Shown here piece after piece: positions 24,428 to 37,290 of a stretch of 64,000 bases of DNA. The notes below the pieces were generated by a model, which was not told the origin of the DNA, did not search any database, and saw nothing but the letters and a program-made list of their open reading frames with translations. Position 1 is the stretch's first letter. Every line of letters starts with the position of its first letter. The position numbers and the translations under genes were made by a program. Source of the DNA: Microplitis mediator (taxonomy: Eukaryota > Arthropoda > Insecta > Hymenoptera > Braconidae); NCBI RefSeq assembly GCF_029852145.1, contig NC_079972.1, positions 11,034,986 to 11,098,985 of the forward strand. Reading direction: 5' to 3'.

Positions 24428-26062
24428 AGAGGTCTAAAAAATATGAAAGGTTAATTAAAAATGCAGGTGACAAAATTTAAAAAAAAATTCAAAATTATTG
24501 ACTCTGAAGTTAATTAGCCTTCATGTACGTAGACAGCCCTTGATTAATTAACCAGCCGCGCACACTAAAAGCCAATTAATCATTTGTAACACATAATTAC
24601 ACTAATTAATAACCATTAATCGATTTTCAATTTTACCAGACTTAATTACCATGCTATAATTAATTACCCATCAATTAAAAAAAATCAGTGAAATTACCAA
24701 ACTGCAAGCAAACCCTCATAATTATTTCTGCAAAAAAAATTTAATTAAAATTAGCAAACATCTCTCGGAGTTTTTGATTAAAAAAGAAAAAAAAATATTG
24801 AAAGGGTTCTGTTTGAAATAATAATAAGAATAGTATCCAAATATTTTATCGCATTACATTTATTCATATTTGCTCATAGCACATACCATTTTATAATTAA
24901 AAAGTATACGCCATAAAAAAGTACAAATATTTACAAAATACTGTTTTAATAAACCACCAGTTATTTATTTACTTTTTTTTTAGTATCTCAAATATAAAAT
25001 GCCTTTAAAAGTAAATGTAAATTTTAAAAAAATCATTTTTTTTTATTTATTTTTATTTGTTGACTCGTTTATTTAATTATTTATTATTTAAGTTCTGTCT
25101 TATCGTCATTATGACTAGAGTATATTGGGATAATTCACCGAATATTTAAATATAGACGATATAAGTATAAGTATAATATATAATTGAGAGGAAGAGCTAT
25201 AAGTCTATTATTATTTCATGTTAATAGTTTTATAAATTGAGCCTATTTAAATTAATTTATTATTAATTGCAGCTAATGTTCATGGGAATGTCGGTTATTA
25301 GTACGGCTCTAAATTAGTATGGAAGAATCTAATTAATTGTTACAGTATTTTAAAACAACTTCATTTTTTATATCAATTATAATGTTTTCTATATTAATTA
25401 TTATTAATACTAATAATATTATTAATTATAATTATTGTAATTATGTTTCTCGTTCGTTTAATTGCCGAAATATTAGCAGTACTTTTTGTATCTACTCAAT
25501 TAAATAATTAATTAATACGTACAGCCAAAAATACATATGACGATATATATATTTATATATCATTACGTTGAATATCAACTTTAGTGAGTATCTAATTTAA
25601 TTTCGCGTACATATTTACCATTTAAATATTTTAAAATAATTAATATCAATATCAATATCATGATATATTTATTAGTAGTAAATGTATGAGTTTAATAATT
25701 ATATTTAAATTTATAATTAATTATTTATTTGTTATTACTTCTCCTTTGGCAGCCGATCGATGAAAATGCATGTCATGTAAAATAATACATATATATATAT
25801 TTATATATTTGGGCTGTACAAATAATTCGTACATGTAATTATTTGTATTGAGTCGAATATAAATATTTGATTTAGATTTGAAATCAAATTTGAATTTTTT
25901 GTAAGCTTTGATTTTTAAAAAAATTTTAGTTATTCATAAATTATTGTAAAATTTTTTTAATAATTTATTATATTTGTAATAAAAATTTAATTTCAAAATT
26001 TCAACCAGTTTTTGAATTTAAATTTAAATCGAATGATTTAAAAATATACAAAAAAAAAAGAA
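24428..26062. other. Intergenic AT-rich DNA
   Basis: No gene or clear element; simple AT-rich sequence. The last 200 bp (about 25860-26060) matches the left flank of element F copy 1 (about 12440-12585), so the duplicated unit is larger than F itself. Confidence 0.45.
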
Positions 26063-26247
26063 TGTAGCAGGCATCAGACAAATTTAAAATTATTAATAAA
26101 TCGAGTAAATAATTAATTAAATAAAATATAAAAAAAATGCGCATTTAAAAAATTTTGAAATTAATAAGTGCATTTTTTATAAATATTATTTTCAAAATTG
26201 TTTACTCTGTTTATTTATAATTTGAAATTTGACTGATGTCTGCTACA
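26063..26247. mobile_element. F element, copy 2
   Basis: GTAGCAGGCATCAGACAAAT at the left and GACTGATGTCTGCTAC at the right are inverted. It lies just upstream of G copy 2, as F copy 1 lies inside G copy 1. Confidence 0.55.
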
Positions 26248-26278
26248 TTTACACTCGTAAAAAAAACGTCTGACAGAC

Positions 26279-26914
26279 CGGAAGGCATTAGTTGCCTACA
26301 ATTTTTTTGCCGACTGTATCAAATGCCAACAATATTTTTTCGTATATAATAAATGCATACTGCTCAGTTTCTTACTGCTCAGTTACCTACCAAACTTTAT
26401 TGCCTGCAAAAATAAAAAATTTGAACATATAAATGAATACATTTTCAATCATTAACAATGTTAATTAATTTTTAATCTGATAAAAAACTTAATGAAGTTT
26501 CCAGTTAATATTGTGGAAACTACCGTGGTTCTGATATTTTTCAGATCATCTGATTTTTTTTTTTTTTTTTTAAATGATCGGTCCTGAACATTCATCATTT
26601 CTCATCAATAAGTACTTGATTTTCTTAGCAAATAAATCAGAAGCTTCTCTACAATAATCAGGTATTTCTCTGATGAGTACACAGTTGAATAGTAATCAAT
26701 TGGACATCATAAAATATTTTTTTAGTAGGCAATAGAACAGTCTGCAATGAATTTAGTATGCAATTAGAATATATATTTTTTATTTTTTTAGGCAATAAAG
26801 TTTGGTAGGCAACTGAGCAGTAAGAAACTGAGCAGTATGCATTTATTATGTACGAAAAAATATCGTAGGCATTTGATACAATCGGCAAAAAAATTGTAGG
26901 CAACTGATGCCTTC
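26279..26914. mobile_element. GGCATCAGTTGCCTACAA foldback element (G), copy 2
   Basis: GGAAGGCATTAGTTGCCTAC at the left mirrors GTAGGCAACTGATGCCTTCC at the right, 636 bp. The interior (CTACCGTGGTTCTGATATTT, TGATCGGTCCTGAA) matches copy 1 closely. Confidence 0.7.
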
Positions 26915-27127
26915 CATACTGACGGTAAATATTTTTGATTCATGAAAATTTTTATGAAAACCTCAATTTTCTCGGATAAAGTAGAAATTTTCTGACCAAG
27001 TCAAATTTTCTTGGCTCAAGAAAATCTTTATTTGGTTCCCAAAAATATTTTCTTGACTCAAGAACTGTTTGTTCTGTTTACAAAAAATGAAAATTATTTT
27101 AATCGAATAATATTTATACACCCCTTA

Positions 27128-27205
<78 letters not shown>

Positions 27206-28630
27206 TTATTTTTTTTCCAATTATATTAATATATAAAGTCAAATACTTAAGCTCATTAATTATTGCGAGATACGTGCAAGAGAATATGATTTATATATAT
27301 TTTTTTCGACTCACTCAAAGCATCCATTAGTCATATATCATATATTATATACATCCACAACCTTACGCTATACATTAATATATTGTTGCGTATTCTAACG
27401 CAATATAATTTAATTAATATCCTAACCTTAATAACTTAATCACTCAAACTTTTATCCCTTATAAAAATTATAATAATTTTTCAAATTTTTCACTTGCAAC
27501 TTTAAAACCTACAAAAACGTACTGATTTTTAGTCCGATAAAATTTATCAAAAAATAATTGTCAAAAATTTCCGATAAAAATGAAAAAAAAAATCATTTTT
27601 CAATTAATAATCAGTTATGTTTAATTGGAAGAACATTAAATTAATTTAATTATAAAAAACGTATAAAAATCAGTTGAGTAATTATTTCAATATATACAAA
27701 TAGGTTTTCTTGTTAAAATATCTCGCGAGAGATCAATCACTCTTGGTCTTTCGATCCTTTAATAAAAATCATCAATTATCAATATTAATATCAATTATCA
27801 ATTATTAATTATTAATTAATTATTAATTACTTAATACTAATTTCTAAAACCTAAAAAAAATGTTTATTAATAAAAGTAGAATAAAAATTTTTCACGTTTT
27901 TTTTTTTTTTAGTTATGATATGGCTGGGATACTTTCGTAAATAGGCAGCAGTTGGACTGAGTCAGGATCCGACTCTCGCTAAATAATTATTTATCTTATG
28001 AGTACAAGTTCGATGTGGCCATTATTTAAATATGTACTATATATATTTCATTGTAAAAATGTAATCGGGGTTTAGTTTATTATTACTTAGTTTTTTTTTT
28101 AAATATCGTTGAAAAATTTTATTGCTACCAGCAATTTGTCTAGGCCATTATACTACTTTCGTGGCAATGATCGATTATAAAATAGAAAAAAAAAAGTAAT
28201 TTTCAAATAAATAGTTTTCTAAATCTACTTGCTAATTAATCGATCTAATTATGCATTATTTTTTAATTATTATTTAAGTGAAAGCGCTCGAGGCCTTTAA
28301 CGATACCACGCATCCTAATAATTATTTAATATATCATTTATATTTATATATTTATATTTATATATATATATATATGTATGTATGTATACATAGTCTTAGG
28401 TCGACAATAAACGCTAATAAATATTATCTAGCGCTGATTAATGGACAGAGGCAGTGTCAATTAGCCGTTGGGACCTAACGGTCAATTATCAATATCTTAA
28501 ACTCGCTTATCTTAACTGTGCTTAAAAAAAATTACGGTGATAATTAAGAGTTAATGTCGCGAATATAAAAATTAAAATAAATAAAAATATAATATTTTCT
28601 TAAAATAAAAAAAGATGGATTTCATTAATT
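26915..28630. other. otk 3' UTR / intergenic DNA with TA microsatellite
   Basis: A long (TA)n microsatellite spans about 27128-27202. Sequence at 26957-27075 repeats the TTCTTGGCTCAAGAA-type blocks seen at 3647-3963. The part next to 28630 is probably the otk 3' UTR on the minus strand; its end is not determined. Confidence 0.45.
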
Positions 28631-29730
28631 TTACAAGCAACTGTCGACGACGATCTCGCCAATTTTAGTGACAACTTCGTCAAAAGTCGGTCTCTCCCGT
28701 GGGTCATTTGACCAGCACTTGTCTTGCAGCTCTGAAAGCGCTGGAGGTGCGGCTTTGTGAGCTTTCCAGACAAGAACATGAGTTTTGAGCTGCGTTAATA
28801 CGGAATCATCACTCATTTTATTGAAGGGCAATTCACCCTGGTGGAATATTTCCCACAGTAAGCATGAGAACGAGTACACGTCACTCTTTGTTGAGTACTC
28901 GTCCTCGTAGACAGCTTCGTAGGGCATCCATCTGAGTGGTATCACTTGATTCCTGTACTTGGCGTACTCCTGCTGATAAGGTTCCTTAGACATTGAGGAC
29001 ATGGTTATTTTGAGACTGAGATTGCTGGCGATTAAACAATTACGGGCAGCAATGTCTTTGTGGACGAGACGATTGTCGGCGATATGTTTAAGTCCACGAG
29101 CTGCTTGATTAGCCAGCGATAGAATTTGAGCAACTGTCAGTTGTGGAGCGCGTTGTTTAACGTCGGAGTTAATGCTATTTGTTGTTGTAGTTGTGGTTGC
29201 TGTAGTTGTTGTGGTGGTTGTTGTTGTCGTTAATGCCTCGTCCTTTTTCTTGGAAGCCAATAAAAACTGCTTCAAATCACCCCAGTCGGTGAACTCAAGT
29301 ATCATGTAATCCGGCTCAACTTCGCGACAGAGGCCAATTAGCTTAGCAACATTCTCGTGATTTAATTTGTGAAGTAAATCCAAATGCCGCTTAAATTCTT
29401 GAAGTGATGTCTCGTCTTTCGTATTCAAAAGACTTTTAACCATTACTACTTGCTCTTTTTCCCCGTCTACCTGATACTTTGTGGAAAATACTTCACCGAA
29501 TTCTCCACGTCCCAGTGGCTTTAGCTCCCGTAAATTTGATCGCGATACGGCTAATTTGTCGTAGCTACTCTTAGACTTTTTCGAATGATTGCTGCTTTGA
29601 CTCTGGGCTGTTTCTGCGCCGTCACTGCGATGGGAATCCCGGTTCTCTTTTTTGCGCTCTCCGTTCTGCTTCGGGTTCATTTCCTTTAGCTCTGTTTGCT
29701 CTTCATGGATGTCGCCGTTTTCAAGTTTTT
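28631..29730 (-). CDS. otk: otk exon 8, pseudokinase domain and stop
   Basis: Acceptor TGTTTAG. After a charged, Ser-rich juxtamembrane region comes a tyrosine-kinase fold: LGRGEFGEVF, VVMVKSLL (Lys842), HENVAKLIGLC, EFTDWGDLKQFL, LVHKDIAARNC, then LKITMSSMSKE where VKIADFGLSR is expected, IPLRWMPYEAVYEDEYSTKS, DVYSFSCLLWEIFHQGELPF, DPRERPTFDEVV, stop at 28633-28631. The IPLRWM(S/P)xEA motif and missing DFG fit the PTK7/Otk family. The run of 10 Thr, Ala, 6 Thr (about 29174-29230) lies in the kinase insert loop, so it is probably tolerated. Confidence 0.96.
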
Positions 29731-32700
29731 CTAAACATTTATAATAATTTTTATATTAAAAATATATCAGACATTTTTGGGAGATACTTTTAAGAAAAAT
29801 TTTAGCTTTTAATTTCAAACTCATCAATCTAAAATTTCGAGTGACTTTAATAAAAAAAAAAAAAAAAAAATTTTCTGAAAAATTAAAAAAATCCAAATAA
29901 TTTCGAATCAAATTTTTCTTAGTAAATTTAAAGACAAAAAAAATATATTTTTATTTTTACCAATACCAGGATTTTTTTTTTTAATTTCGTGACTGAGTTA
30001 AGAAAAAAAAATTTAATACAGGAGTTTTCAATTTAAAAAAATATATAAAATAAGTAATAAATAAATAAATACCTTCTCCTTGTTCTTGTAAATACTGTTG
30101 CTTCCTACGTCTACGTCTGTAACGGCAATAAAACATTAAACCAACGACAAGAATCATATATGCGCCAGCAACACCCAGAGTTATTGTTACTGTTTTAGTC
30201 ATCATCGAGCCATCGTAATTTTCGACATCCATATCTGATCTGTATCCATCACCAGCTATAAGCAAATATGATACAAAGGTAAATATTATTATTTCAAGTT
30301 GATACCACATATATATGTCCATGTTACCTATTATATTTAAGTAATAGATATATATTGAGGCATGCAAACGATTGATACTATTACAAACTAAACATAAAGT
30401 TGTTATAAGTAAGCATGATCATAAGCTTACGTTTGACATTCAATTGAACCTCGACCCTCTTCAAACCCCCGCTGTTGCCTGCTGTGCACCCGTATTTTCC
30501 TTCATCGCTAAGGTAAGCCTCTTTGATATATAAACTTCCATTTGCTAAAACCTGTAATCTTGGATCATCGAGATTATTTAACGTCGAGTCTTTATCCCAA
30601 TGGATTTGGGGGGTTGGATCGCCTTCAGCAGCACAATGCAACATCACTGGGTAACCTTCCATAGCTTCCGTTGGATCTTGCGGTAGTTGGGTGAACTTCG
30701 GAGCAACTGTTGTTTATAAACATAATTTTCTTTATTTATTGTAATTAATTTAACTAGAAATCTGCAGTCCCTATGTGACTGCTTGAGTATCACTACTTAA
30801 ATTATTTTTCTTGATACCAGCATCGAAACTTAAAGTTTCAGTGTCTCTAGAGCCAGTCAAAAGAAGATAATTTCAAATAAGTAAATTGTGAATGTCCAGT
30901 CAGCGGGCACACAAACTTGTTTCTTCCCTTGGGAATAAACAAATAATCCCTGGTATCCAAGCTGGCGACAATCTACTGCAGCAGCTTGTCACCAAGTTGC
31001 TGCAAAAATTGGCTTCTCCATAAATTTACGGCAACTGGTCGACAACTTTCTGAGAATGTTGGTGTCAAAAGTTGGCATTCGTTAGTTGACAGAAAGTCGC
31101 CTTAAATTTTCTCAGAAAGTTGGAGACAGGTTGGGACAGTAGATTGTCACCAACGTTCTGAGAAAGTTGCCAACAACTTGTAGTCAACAGTTACAAAAGC
31201 TGAAAGTTGTCATCAACTTGATCACAACTAATTGACACCAACTTTCTGAGGAGAAAGTCTTGCTATTGGGGATGTTTCTGCCCGCTGACTGAAGGCTTTC
31301 GTAATTTAAACTCTGATACTTGACATTTTTTTAATAGTAATTTCAGAGCATTAATTTTATTTGCGTAAATGACAGTTCTGACTGTGATTAAGTTTTATAA
31401 AAATTAGTGTCAATAATAAATAGTATTTATAGTTTCTGCTTAATTATAAATTGCAAATGACACTTTAATAGTCGATGCCACCATTGGTTGAAAATTAACT
31501 TGTTTCTGACTGGCTGCCGTCACTGAAACTTTAAGTTCCAATGCAGGTAATCATGAAAAATCTAGTGTGTAACTCAGGATGAAACACGATTTCCACCTGC
31601 GGGTGATGTAAGCCAACTTTACCCTGGTCTGAAATCGTTCTGTTTCATCCCTTGTCACACAATATACTATAATATATTTTAAATAAAAACTTTTAATGTA
31701 AAGATAAAAATTTTTATATTATTCACATGTATGAGGATTTGTTTAAATAATTTTCTAATGAAAAGTTACTGAATTATAAAAAAGCGATTCAAATTTAGAT
31801 GACCAGTATTTAATTATGAATTAATAAAAATTATTTAATAGCACTTTTGATTCCGGCGTAAAAAAATAGTGAATTTATTTTTGATCGCAATTGGGAAAAA
31901 TAAAAAAGTAAGTAAACTAGTTTAATAAAAATAAAATAATAAATCACTTACTGACAACTTCAATCTGTATCGTGTGATTAATAGAACCCTGAGCATTAGA
32001 CGCAATGCATATATAACGACCTCTATCTGTTTCAAGAACGCCATTAAAGTGCAGCGTACCATTAATGTCCTGAACGTGATCTGGAAACTTTTCTCCTTCG
32101 TGTTCTTTTATCCATCTGACACTTGGGTTGGTAGCGCCCTGTGCTTTACAATATACTTTTGTCGTGGAATTAAGTTCAAGTTTTTTGTCAACTGGTGGTG
32201 GTGAAAATTTAAGCTTTTCTTTGACAATAAGTGTCGCCGGCTGGGACCTCAGGGCCGGGAATCCCTTGGTGTTAATTTCGCAGGCGTAATTGCCCTTGTC
32301 AGTTACATAAGTTAATTTGTAATGAAGAGTTACGTTTCCATGTCGATCAGTGACCCGATGTCTGCTGGGTCCGCCGGTTTCTTTGAGCGGTTCTCCGTCT
32401 TTCAGCCACTGGACTTGAGTAACTGGAGCTTCCATTCCAGTGTAAGAGCAAGTAAGAGTCGCAGGATCACCTTCCATCACTGTCTGTGATTCCGGCGAGC
32501 TCGTCAGTGTCGATGGGGTTGACACGACAACTTGGACAACTATTTCACTGGTTCCAGCTAAATTTTCTGCAATGCATGTGTAATTACCGGCGTCTTCGTT
32601 CACTCTCGCTTTAGCAATCAGCAGAGTATTGTCTTGTACTCTCACAGGACCGGAGTCACTTATCAAGTGACCTGTGGGATCACGCCAGAACACACGAGGT

Positions 32701-35700
32701 GTTGGTAATCCTGCTGGCTCCAGACAACTCACTTGTAATTCTTGATCTTTACCTACAACTGCTAATTGATCTGGTAGCAGTGGCTCTAATGACGCATCCG
32801 AAAGATTGTGCAAATCTAAAATTTTTTAAATATTTTAATAGCAGAAACAAAACGGGGTAAAATGAATCGTTTAAAAAAAAATTCCTAGCAATTTCTTAAA
32901 ATTTATTTCCAATTTTTTTAGCCTTCAATTTCAATTGTTAATAAAAAATTGACATGGGGTAGAATGGGGCACCTAGAAAATTTTTTAGTTCTTATAAAAA
33001 ATACAGAAAAATTTTATCCGTTTTTTGTTACTATAAGGTAAAAGCCCCTGCACCCGCTCACTTTTCATTGGAGTGAGATTAAATCACTCAATATAAATTA
33101 ATAAATAAAATGAAAAACCATTTTTTTTTTTTATAGTTATTTTTTGAAGTTTCGAGTATTAGAATAAAATTTAAGTTTGAAGAATAATGTTGATAATTAA
33201 TTATTATTCATTTTTTAAATAAGGTCCTTGAGTGTACCCATGGTCGCTCACTAAAAGTTATCATGTACCATTATTCGACCAACAATGGCCCTATAGTCGC
33301 TCAAAGACAATATCAATAAAACTATGATAAGTTTATTGATTTGGACAAATAATTTATAAATTATTCTACTTTATTCTTTCATAATATAAAATTTCATGAA
33401 TTTTAAAAATGTATTTAATAAGATATACTTATAACAATTCTTAAAAAATTTGACGTAACCTAAATTTAATCTAACGAATGAACGTTAAAGTAAAAATGCC
33501 CGGCTGAGCGCGATTTTGAAAACAGTCATTTAATTTAAATTTATAATCTATTATAAAATAATTTGATACATCATATTTTAATATAATTCGATTCACAAAT
33601 AATTATTTATCAATAATAATTTTTAACTTCCCGCTAAGAAAATTTCAAATTTTCAAAAAAAGGGAAGTTATTGGTTTCGGTCCGATTTTCAAAAATCGAG
33701 TTGTTATCAGATGTCGATGTTTTGAGATCTTAGGGAGCTATTCTGACTATTCCCGGATGGACGTCCGTGTGTACGTGTGTGTGTGTGTATGTGCATGTGC
33801 GATCTTTTTCTTGTCCGACGATATCTTTGGAACGAATCAACCGATTTGAACGTATTTGGTGGCAATCGAAAGAGCTCACCAAAACTTAGAATTGACTAGA
33901 TTTTGGGGTAGATCGGTCATGTAGTTTACAAGTTATACAAAGAATAAAAATTAAAATTTTTTTTGTTTTTGGTTTTTTGCATATAACTCATAAACCACTT
34001 GTCCGATTTAGCTCAAAATATAATCAGTTCCAACTCTTGTTGAGCCCTTTCTATTGCAACCAAGAACGTTCAAATCGATTGATTCGTTCCAAAGATATCG
34101 TCGGACAAAAATTATAATTTTTCAGTGAAGGTATGTCCTACCGGCTAACAAGCTCGAAGAGCTCTAAAATTTACAAGTAATAATGTTTCCGAGCTCCCTA
34201 AGCTCGAAAACAGCGGGAAGTTTTTGGGCTGGCTCGCAGGGTCAGGCGGTTTTCAGATTTTTTTTTGTAAAAATTATAAAAAAACGCCTTAAACAGTTAA
34301 AGTGAGCAACTAATGGAACTGAGCGGGTATAGGGGCTTTTATTTTAATTTATGTATTTGAAAGAAATAAATTTTTTATTTTTAAAAAAATTTAAGAGTTT
34401 ATATTTAAGATGGCCGACTTTGTCCCATGTATTTTATCGTTTTGCAAAAAGTATAAACGTATAAAAGCTTAAACTTACATGCTATTTGTAGTTCAGCCGT
34501 GTAAATCTGAGCAATGCCGTCTCTGATACCATGACAAGCATAAACACCTTGATCTCGGTGTTCAGCGGCGCGAATAATCAGTGTGCCATTTTCAAAAGCC
34601 ATTCTCTCCTCATCCTCGTCACCGAGTGGACCGATTTCTTTAAAGTACCACTCGACAGAATCTGCATTCTCATACACACAGTGCATTGACGCTTGTTCAC
34701 CACGTTTAACAATGACATTTTGTGGTACTACTTTTATCGTTGCTGTTTCATTCGTCGGTACTACCAACGGATAACTTTCTTTTATAGGCGACGATCCGGC
34801 TTCATTTCTTGCCAGACATGAATACACCCCATTGTCTTTTGTACTCACATTCTGGATGTGCAGTTTCTTTTTGCTCTTTACTTTAATGTGGTCATTTGTC
34901 ATGACACTTTTAGTGTTTCTGTTAATAAAAGTAAAATATTAAATAATTACTTCATTTATAAATACAGAGTATGAATATAATTTTAACGTTTCATTAGACT
35001 TTAAATAAAAATATACGAATGTTAATTCAATGTAAAGTTATATATAACAGACACGCCCCGTCATGTTTCCCTGCTCACTTGAAACGATGCTTCAACTTCA
35101 GTTTCTATTCAAGTTCTATACACTCGCGCTGTTTTATTCATTAGAGACTCAAGTAGGGTGGTACGATAATTAGCGAACAAGTGACAGTACGAAAACGTGA
35201 CGTGTCTTGTCAAGTGTCTGTTTATTGCTACATATATTTATAAGTATACGTATATATGTGTACTAACTTAAACCACTCGTATCTCATTTCACCAGAGCCA
35301 TCCACGTGGCAGCGTAATTCTACCTCAACACCAGGACGTACTGGAGAAGGAAACTTTGGTAATTCCAAGACTACTCGTGACTCGCTTATCCCTGGAAACA
35401 GAAAAAAAAAATTTTCATGAATTAATTTGTTTATACAATTAAATATTATTTTATAATTTTTTGTGTACTCGGAGAAAAATGGGGACAAAAAATGGACGAA
35501 TTTTTATTATGCCGTCGACCAAATTTAAAACAGGAAGTTGAGTCTTTAAGGAAATTATTATGATGCATATGCACTATAATTATTATTGTGACCCACTGGA
35601 AATTTTTTATTTTCTACTATAGTTCCTAATTTAGACAATCAACTGTAAAAAATTTACGGAGAACGCGAATTAAATTCGGAGTAAATTCAGAGTGACTGTA

Positions 35701-37247
35701 GCGGAGTGGGTGACTATTTATTTATTTAGTCTCTTCGGAGTGAAATTTACTCTGAATAGGAGTGAATGTGGATTTAAATAAAATCCAGACCACTCCGAAA
35801 TTACTCCGCTGAAAAGACAAACTCCCGATTTACTCCGCATGCGGAGTGATTTTTTTTTTAAAACTGCGAAACTCAGTGACGAAGTAAATTCGGATTGAAA
35901 TGAAATCTGTAATTACTCCGCATTCACTCTCGATTTTTTACAGTACATTCATTACAATTTATTAATAGTTTTAAGTGTAGTGTAGCATAATAATTTTTTG
36001 GTAACTCAACTTCTTGTTTGAAGTTTGGTCGACAGCATAATAAAAATTCGTAGACTTCTCAAGCCCATTTTTCTCCGTGTAAAAAATTTTTGAAATACTT
36101 GAAAGGCAGACTTTAATTAAATGTGATATTGATTTGGTAGAAAATAAAAAAAAATTGAGATCTAATGTCAGAGCCCTTAGTCGTTGAAAACTAATCGAAT
36201 TCTCGGTATAAAAAGTTAAGGGAATAAAAATAAATAGACGAAGGAAGAAGGATAAATTGGAGAAAAGGATAAGAAGTAAAAAAATTTCGGAGGAATGGAA
36301 AGATCTTGAGACGACGTGAGTGCACTCGGTATACATTGAGTAGCATAGAGAGAACTCGAGGGACAATCGATGCAATGGTTTTTTGGCAGAATAAAATTTA
36401 CTTTATTTTATTTTTGTTATTTGAACTTTTAGTTTTGTTATGATTCTTGTGTTTTGTCGTCGGGATTGTAGACAGTCTGAAGACTGTGTAGTTTTTTGTA
36501 CTCATCGGATTAAGCCCACAAGGCAGTTTGAATTGCGTTGGCAATTGGTTGGTGATGTGGATACACAAGAATACTGAACAGAGAGAATGCAAGAGAACAC
36601 AAGACTAAACACGTTATAGTAGTTTGTAATGGGGGAGTGATGAGTCAAAAGCAATTTACGAGTATCGAATACACATTTGCGGCTTCGTCGATTCGATATG
36701 TATCACATTATAGATGTCAACTTGTTTTACAACTTTATAATCATAAAAAAAATCTCAAAGTATCAAAATCGTAATTTAATTAAATCCCGAAGTTAGCAGA
36801 CAACTAACAATTTTCGGATTTTTATTTCAGCAATTTAATTTAAAAAAAAAAGAAAACTAAAAATATGCACATGTAGAAAATTAAAAAAACTACAGGTGTA
36901 ATTTTCTGAAATATTTTTTTTTTTTTAAATTTATGGTTAAAAAAAATCCAAAATTTATTAGACGTCAGCTAATTTCAGTATCATAGATATCATGATCCTG
37001 TTTAGCAGACAATTAAAAATTTTTGATTTTTTTTCAACAATTTAATTAAAAAAAAAAAAAACTAAAAAAACACACGTAAAAAATTTAAAAAACTGTAGGT
37101 GTAATTTTCTGAAATATTTTTTTTTTTTTAATTTATCGTTTAAAAAAAATCCGAAAATAATTAGACGTCAGCTAATTTCAGTATCATAGATATCATGATT
37201 CTTTGTAGCAGACAATTAACAATTTTTGGATTTTTCTTCAACAATTT

Positions 37248-37290
<43 letters not shown>

